A stretch of 64,000 bases of DNA. Origin: Janthinobacterium lividum (GTDB taxonomy: Bacteria; Pseudomonadota; Gammaproteobacteria; Burkholderiales; Burkholderiaceae_D). This document shows positions 59,172 to 64,000 of this stretch, in pieces. The notes under the pieces are model-generated. The model was given only the letters and a program-made list of their open reading frames with translations, had not been told where the DNA came from and ran no database searches. Location of the stretch: contig NZ_CP075583.1 of the NCBI RefSeq assembly GCF_023509035.1, positions 1,240,001 through 1,304,000 on the forward strand. Reading direction: 5' to 3'. A program made the position numbers and the translations under genes. Numbering within the stretch: the first letter of the stretch is position 1; the number at the start of each line of letters is the position of its first letter.

Positions 59172-60278
59172 TTAAATCCGCATCGGCATGACGACATACT
59201 TGAAGTCGGCATTGTCCGGGATGGAGATCAGGGCGGACGAGTTCGAGTCGCCCAGCGCGATGTTGACGTATTCGCATTTCAGGTTGTTCAGCACGTCCAG
59301 CAGATACGTCACGTTGAAGCCGATGTCGACGGAATCGCCGCCGTAGTCGATTTCCAGCTCTTCGACGGCTTCTTCCTGGTCCGCATTGGTCGAGCTGATC
59401 TTCATGCTGCCCGGGGTGATGATGCAGCGCACGCCCTTGAACTTGTCGCTGGTCATGATGGCGGCGCGTTGCAGCGAGCGCAGCAGTTCATCGCGGCCGA
59501 TGGTGAAGTCGTTCTTGTAGCCTTTTGGAATCACGCGCGTGTAGTCCGGGAACTTGCCTTCCACCAGCTTCGAGATCAGCTCGATGTCGGCAAAGGTCAG
59601 TTTCACCTGGTTGGCGGCGATGTCCAGCTGCACCGGCTCATCGTTCTCTTCCAGCAGGCGCTGCAGTTCGATGATGGTCTTGCGCGGGATGATCACTTCC
59701 TGGCGCGCAAACGTCTGCTCGGTAGCGACCTGGCAAAACGCCAGGCGGTGGCCGTCGGTGGCCACGGCGATGACATTATTGCCATCCAGAACCAGCAGCA
59801 AACCGTTCAGGTAGTAGCGGATGTCTTGCTGCGCCATCGAGAAATGCACCATGTTGAACAGGTGCTTCAGCGTTTTCTGGGGCAGGGTGACGGACGCGTT
59901 GTAGCTTTCCGCCTGTTGCACGGTTGGAAACTCTTCCGCTGCCAGGGTTTGCAGGGCGAAGCGCGACTTGCCCGTTTGCACGGTCAGGCGCTTGTTCAGC
60001 AGGGTCATCGTGACGTCGCCCGATTCGGGCAGGGCGCGCAAAATGTCCAGCAGCTTGCGCGCGGCCACGGTGGTGCCGGTGACGTCCGCGCCGGAACCGA
60101 TTTCCGCGTGCGTGGTGATCTGCACTTCGGTGTCGGTCGACAGGAAGGAGACATTTTCACCGTCTTTGCGGATGAGGATATTGGCCAGAATCGGCATAGT
60201 GTGCCGACGCTCGACAATACCGCTCACGATCTGCAGTGGCCGGAGAAGGGTATCTCGGGTGGTTTTGACCAATTGCAT
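59172..60278 (-). CDS. dnaN: DNA polymerase III beta subunit (sliding clamp)
   Basis: The clamp dimer encircles DNA and tethers Pol III and repair enzymes. The 368-residue protein has the three repeated clamp domains with family stretches VSGIVERRHTMPILANILI, YYLNGLLL, ATDGHRLAFC, VIIPRKTIIELQRLL, FPDYTRVIPKGYKN and the end FKYVVMPMRI. ATG 60278 (MQLVKTTRD) is the conserved start. It lies 150 bases after dnaA and is probably co-transcribed or driven from promoters in that gap. Confidence 0.97.
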   Translation of the reverse strand: MQLVKTTRDTLLRPLQIVSGIVERRHTMPILANILIRKDGENVSFLSTDTEVQITTHAEIGSGADVTGTTVAARKLLDILRALPESGDVTMTLLNKRLTVQTGKSRFALQTLAAEEFPTVQQAESYNASVTLPQKTLKHLFNMVHFSMAQQDIRYYLNGLLLVLDGNNVIAVATDGHRLAFCQVATEQTFARQEVIIPRKTIIELQRLLEENDEPVQLDIAANQVKLTFADIELISKLVEGKFPDYTRVIPKGYKNDFTIGRDELLRSLQRAAIMTSDKFKGVRCIITPGSMKISSTNADQEEAVEELEIDYGGDSVDIGFNVTYLLDVLNNLKCEYVNIALGDSNSSALISIPDNADFKYVVMPMRI

Positions 60279-60427
60279 ATTTATCCTCAATGTATAGGTT
60301 GAACAGTACGACGTTTAACGTATTAATTTAACAATTGTTGCCATGGGGAGCCCCGACAGACCGGCTGCGGTGCCCTCCCAGATAATAAGGGTAAAGCACG
60401 TTTTGAGCCAGTCTTGCCAAATGGTGC

Positions 60428-61821
60428 TTAGCCCTTCAACGTTTGCTCCAGCACATGCAATTCGTGGTTGCATTCCGGGTTCTTGGTGCGGTCCAGCGCG
60501 ATCTTGCGCACAGCATGCAGCACCGTGGTGTGGTCGCGGCCGCCGAACAGCTCGCCAATTTCCGGCAGGCTCTTCTGTGTCAACTCCTTGGCCAGGTACA
60601 TGGCGATCTGGCGCGGCCGGGCGATGTTCGCGGGCCGGCGCTTCGAATACATGTCGGCAACCTTGATATTGAAGAAGTCGGCCACCGTTTTCTGGATGTT
60701 TTCCACGGAAATCTGGCGGTTCTGCACCGACAGCAAGTCCTTCAGGGCTTCCTTGACGATATCGATCGTGATGTCTTTGCCATGAAAACGCGAATACGCC
60801 AGAATTTTGCGCAGCGCGCCTTCGAGCTCGCGCACGTTCGAGCGCAAGTGCTTGGCGACAAAGAAGGCCACGTCGTCGGAGAAGGTCACGCCTTCCTGCT
60901 TGGCTTTTTCAGCAAAATCGCCACGCGCATTTCCAGTTCCGGCGGTTCGATGGCCACCGTCAGGCCCGAGTCGAAGCGCGAGATCAGGCGGTCGTCCATG
61001 CCCGTGATTTCCTTCGGATACGTATCCGAAGTGATGATGATCTGTTTCTTTGCGGCAATTAACGCTTCGAACGCATAGAAAAACTCTTCCTGCGTGCGGC
61101 TCTTGCCGCCAAAGAACTGGATATCATCGATCAGCAGCATGTCGAGCGAGTGATAGTAGTGCTTGAAATCGTCGAAACCCTTGCGCTGGTAAGCGGTCAC
61201 TACGTCGCGAACGTACTGTTCCGCGTGGATGTAGCGAATCTTCGCACCCGGATTGTCGGCCATCACCTGGTTGCCGATGGCGTGGATCAAGTGGGTTTTA
61301 CCGAGGCCGACGCCGCCGTAGAAGAACAGCGGGTTATATGACACGCCCGGATTGTTCGCCACCTGGATGGCGGCGGCGCGCGCCAGCTGGTTGGCCTTAC
61401 CGGTCACGAAGCTGTCGAAGGTCAGGTCGGTGTTGATGCGGCTCTGTTCGCGGCGCGGCGCGGCACCGATGCTCAGTTCCGGCACGCTGGGCTGCGGCTC
61501 CGCGGCGCGCGCGCTGGGCGCGCCGCCATTCGGATCGCTGGCCGGGGTGCTGGCGGTGACGGGTTTCTTCGGCAGGGCCAGACGCGGGTCGAGCACGAAC
61601 TGCACATCCGTCGGCGCTTCGAAGTACTGAATGGCCAGCGCAGTGATGCGGCTGGCGAACTGGGTCTTGACCCAATCGAGCTTGAAGCGATTGGGCGCAG
61701 CAATGCGCAGCTTGCCCTCCTCGTAATCGAGAGGGATAAGCGGTTTGATCCACGCACTGAATTGTTGCGGTGTCAGCTCCAGTTCCAACTGCGCGGAACA
61801 GGCCTGCCAGAAATTATCCAT
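60428..61821 (-). CDS. dnaA: Chromosomal replication initiator DnaA (frameshifted in a T run)
   Basis: DnaA binds DnaA boxes at oriC and melts the origin. The corrected protein has about 464 residues: domain I ([24 protein letters not shown]), a Pro/Ala-rich domain II linker, the AAA+ domain (Walker [11 protein letters not shown], Walker [29 protein letters not shown]), and domain IV with the signature [13 protein letters not shown]. The frame breaks inside the AAA+ lid: after MRVAILLKK, at 60905-60909, there are five T on the plus strand where six would read [19 protein letters not shown]. As DnaA is essential and both parts are perfect, a sequence error is likely. Confidence 0.95.
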
Positions 61822-61946
61822 GTATGTCTATGTGAAAAGGTGTGGGAGGGCGTATCGATTCTGCCCTGCGTTCACCGTGTTGCAAGGCCGGCGTCGCGCG
61901 AGGGCTCGCCACACGTAACGCGCTATTCTACTCCCGACTGCCAAAG

Positions 61947-61955
61947 TTATCCACA
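61947..61955 (+). promoter_or_regulatory. DnaA box
   Basis: TTATCCACA is a perfect match to the strong DnaA box, 126 bases upstream of dnaA. It may serve both initiation and autoregulation of dnaA. Confidence 0.9.
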
Positions 61956-61994
61956 GGCACGACGCTTATTTTTCTGTGGCGGGGTGGGGCGCCA

Positions 61995-62003
61995 TGTGCA
62001 TAA
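61995..62003 (-). promoter_or_regulatory. DnaA box
   Basis: The minus strand reads TTATGCACA, which fits the TTWTNCACA consensus. It lies 40 bases from the perfect box and 9 bases before a pair of weaker TTATCCC sites. Confidence 0.75.
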
Positions 62004-62280
62004 GAGGCGACTTATCCCCCGGTTATCCCGTCACAGGCAGTGCTGGCGCGGCCTGTGGCGGGGCCTTGCCGGCAGATGGGGGCCGGCGCGAAAATTTCCA
62101 GGCGATCACGGCAATCCTTGACAAGTGGGGGGCATATGCTGAATAATTCAGGGTTCCCCGCCCGTATTCCGTGTTTATTCATTTGGAACGACAATATGGA
62201 CTAAGCGTGGATTAAGCGGGCGATGAGATTGGCCAGCTTGTGCCTTGGCATAAGTGCGCGATTGTCATTGGCACCAAAAA

Positions 62281-62311
62281 CTGACGGGACGTCAGACCCG
62301 ATTTTGCATTT
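62281..62311. repeat. Second REP-like element before rpmH
   Basis: CTGAC-GGGAC-GTCAG is an inverted repeat (62281-62295) followed by ACCCGATTTTGCATT. The segment TCAGACCC with TTTTGCATT is shared with the element at 59124-59164. Confidence 0.35.
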
Positions 62312-62334
62312 TTTTTGTTTTTAGCGAGACCAAC

Positions 62335-62469
62335 ATGAAACGTACTTACCAACCTTCCGTCGTTCGCCGCAAGCGTACGCACGGCTTCCGCGCTCGTATG
62401 GCTACCCGTGGTGGCCGTGATGTGCTCAACGCACGTCGCGCAAAGGGCCGCAAACGTCTGGCCGTCTAG
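62335..62469 (+). CDS. rpmH: 50S ribosomal protein L34
   Basis: The 44-residue protein [20 protein letters not shown] and its end KGRKRLAV are the typical small, very basic L34 sequence of the large ribosomal subunit. It begins the classic rpmH-rnpA-yidD-yidC operon facing away from dnaA. The next gene, rnpA, starts only 2 bases after its stop. Confidence 0.98.
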   Translation: MKRTYQPSVVRRKRTHGFRARMATRGGRDVLNARRAKGRKRLAV

Positions 62470-62471
62470 GC

Positions 62472-62930
62472 TTGTCGTTGACAGCTGATCGCGTGGCTAG
62501 CTGTACTCCAGTCGGCAATCAACGCGAAGGTTCACACGACTTCGCGCGCGTTCGGCGTATCGTTAAAACGGATGAATTTTCATCCGTTTTTCGTTTGCGC
62601 CCTTCGCAAAAAACAGCGCATTTTGTGCTGTACACCCGACACAATCAATTGCCGCATGCGCGGCTGGGCGTCGTTGTGGCCAAGCGTTTCGCGCCGCGCG
62701 CGGCGACCCGCAACACGATCAAGCGCGTCACGCGCGAGCTGTTTCGCAACAGCGCGATGCCGCCGGTCGACTGCGTGGTGCGTTTGTCGCGCGCCGTCAA
62801 CAGCAAGGATGGCCCGGCCACCACGACCCGGCTCAAAGCCGAGCTGCGTGAGGAATTGAGCCGCCTGTTCGCGGCGCAAATCGCCGCCCAGGCCCGTTCT
62901 GTTGCTGCGCCACCACCATCCGCGCCATGA
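62472..62930 (+). CDS. rnpA: Ribonuclease P protein component
   Basis: RnpA is the protein partner of the catalytic RNA that trims the 5' end of tRNA precursors. The protein has the family marks [13 protein letters not shown] near the N-terminus and the RNR motif region [16 protein letters not shown]. Full length from the TTG at 62472 is 152 residues. The first 20 or so residues are not conserved, and the true start may lie later; no ATG is available before the conserved part. Its last codon overlaps the yidD start (ATGA). Confidence 0.93.
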   Translation: MSLTADRVASCTPVGNQREGSHDFARVRRIVKTDEFSSVFRLRPSQKTAHFVLYTRHNQLPHARLGVVVAKRFAPRAATRNTIKRVTRELFRNSAMPPVDCVVRLSRAVNSKDGPATTTRLKAELREELSRLFAAQIAAQARSVAAPPPSAP

Positions 62931-63187
62931 AAACCCTGCTGCTGTTCCTGCTGCGCGCTTATCAGTTGCTGATCAGCCCCATGCTGGGACAGAATTGCCG
63001 TTTCTATCCGAGCTGTTCGCATTACGCGATGGAAGCGCTGCGCGTGCACGGTACTGCCAAGGGCAGCCTGCTGGCTGCCAAGCGCCTGTGCCGTTGCCAC
63101 CCCTGGAATGAAGGGGGCGTCGACCCGGTGCCGCCGGCCGATTGCAAACAATCTTCAACGACCGCTTGCGGTTGCAACCACTCCTGA
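62927..63187 (+). CDS. yidD: Membrane protein insertion efficiency factor
   Basis: The 86-residue protein contains the complete YidD/DUF37 pattern: an amphipathic N-terminal helix ([17 protein letters not shown]), [18 protein letters not shown] and [15 protein letters not shown], with the conserved Cys residues. It helps YidC insert membrane proteins. It overlaps rnpA by 4 bases and lies 11 bases before yidC. Confidence 0.95.
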   Translation: MKTLLLFLLRAYQLLISPMLGQNCRFYPSCSHYAMEALRVHGTAKGSLLAAKRLCRCHPWNEGGVDPVPPADCKQSSTTACGCNHS

Positions 63188-63198
63188 CAAATACCCTA

Positions 63199-64000
63199 AT
63201 GGATATCAATAAACGTACCATCCTGTGGATCGTGTTTTCCGTCTCGCTGGTAATTCTCTGGAACGAATGGATGATCTCGAACGGCAAGCCGTCGATGTTC
63301 TCCGCGAACACGGAACAAACCGCCAAGGCGCCTGCGACCCCTGCCAAGACGGCTGCCTTGCCAGCTGCGGCAGGCGTGCCTGCCCTGCCGGGTGAGGCTG
63401 TCGATCCCGCCGCGTTCAAGCGCGAAGTGATTACCATCACCACCGACGTCATCAAGGTCGATATCGACACCCTGGGCGGCCAGGTGAAGCGTCTGGAATT
63501 GCTGAAGTTCAAGGGCGCGGGTAATCCGGGCTGGTTTGGCGGCTGCTTCGGCCTGTTCAAGGCATGCCAGCCTGACGACGGCAAGCAAAATGAAGTGCTG
63601 TTCGACGAAGGCGCGAACCATACTTACCTGGCGCAATCGGGCCTGGTCGGCGGTCCGTTCCCTACCCATGCGAGCGGTTTCACCGTGCAGCCTGGCGTGC
63701 GTACTCTGGCCGATGGCAAGCAGATTCAACTGGTGATGGAAGCGGTCGAAGGCGGCGTCAAGCTGACCAAGACGTTTTACCTTCAAGCGCGGCGACTACG
63801 TCATCGACGTGCGCCACGACGTGTCCAACGTGGGCGCGGCACCTGTCACGCCGCAGCTGTATCTGCAACTGACGCATGACGGCAACAAGCCGGTCGGCGA
63901 CTCGTTCTTCAACAGCAGCTTTACGGGCCCGACCCTGTACACACCGCAAGACAAGTACCAGAAACTGACGTTCGAGAAAATCGAAAAAGCGGCGATGGAA
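63199..64000 (+). CDS. yidC: Membrane protein insertase YidC, 5' part (frameshifted in a T run; cut by window end)
   Basis: YidC inserts proteins into the inner membrane. The visible part has the N-terminal helix (TILWIVFSVSLVILWNEWMI), a Pro/Ala-rich spacer and the start of the large periplasmic domain (ITTDVIKVDIDTLGGQVKRLELL). At 63775-63778 there are four T where three would read KLTKTFTFKRGDYVIDVRHD and keep the frame open to the window end. The remaining periplasmic part and the five-helix core are outside. Being essential and otherwise intact, it is probably hit by a sequence error. Confidence 0.94.

Larger units (their letters stand above)
61822..62334. other. oriC: Replication origin region (oriC) between dnaA and rpmH
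   Basis: No gene lies in this 513-base gap between divergent dnaA and rpmH, the usual place of oriC in this group. It contains a perfect DnaA box TTATCCACA (61947-61955), a second good box on the minus strand, TTATGCACA (61995-62003), and weaker forms TTATCCCCC (62012-62020) and TTATCCCGT (62023-62031). AT-rich stretches near 62130-62200 and 62300-62325 could serve for unwinding. It also holds the promoters of dnaA and rpmH and one REP-like element. Confidence 0.85.

Overview
The window is a piece of a GC-rich betaproteobacterial chromosome around the replication origin. The gene set, the order rnpA-rpmH / dnaA-dnaN-gyrB, and the many two-component, chemotaxis and porin genes fit an Oxalobacteraceae member close to Janthinobacterium. 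That placement rests on remembered family resemblance and was not searched.

Layout. 0.3-3.6 kb: ssb, a surface lipoprotein with about eight propeller-like repeats, and a scar where two truncated genes meet head to head. 3.7-8.2 kb: an ABC exporter ATPase and a permease fused to an M1 aminopeptidase. 8.5-11.5 kb: acetyltransferase, outer-membrane barrel, phosphoesterase, exported protein. 11.6-17.5 kb: C4-dicarboxylate locus (dctD, dctB, a porin, dctA) with a good sigma-54 promoter before dctA. 17.7-21.8 kb: siderophore receptor with a Fur box, nudC, folE. 21.9-30.6 kb: AraC regulator, small transporter, chemoreceptor, GST, and a periplasmic 5-hydroxyisourate hydrolase / GlcG-like pair divergent from a metal- or peroxide-type two-component system. 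30.6-51.2 kb: UPF1-like helicase, two more chemoreceptors ending in EWEEF, LysR / serine hydrolase / MFS, DinB, MarC, AraC / EamA pair, a MORN-type exported protein, AI-2E exporter, diguanylate cyclase, MarR-GNAT fusion. 51.3-56.5 kb: a lower-GC island with one tightly coupled three-gene operon (SAM methyltransferase, compact UvrD-like helicase, large protein ending in an AlkB dioxygenase), flanked by terminators. 56.6-64 kb: gyrB, dnaN, dnaA, oriC, rpmH, rnpA, yidD, yidC (cut by the window end).

Two things stand out. First, the island operon is the best candidate for an undescribed system: a methyl writer, a helicase and a methyl eraser whose genes overlap by 4 bp at each junction, with the AlkB domain carried on about 550 residues I do not recognise. 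Second, ten genes, including ssb, dnaA and yidC, are each broken by one missing or extra base in a homopolymer. Each reading frame is restored by correcting that run. This looks like systematic sequencing or assembly error rather than biology, so these genes are annotated as single CDSs with the error position stated.
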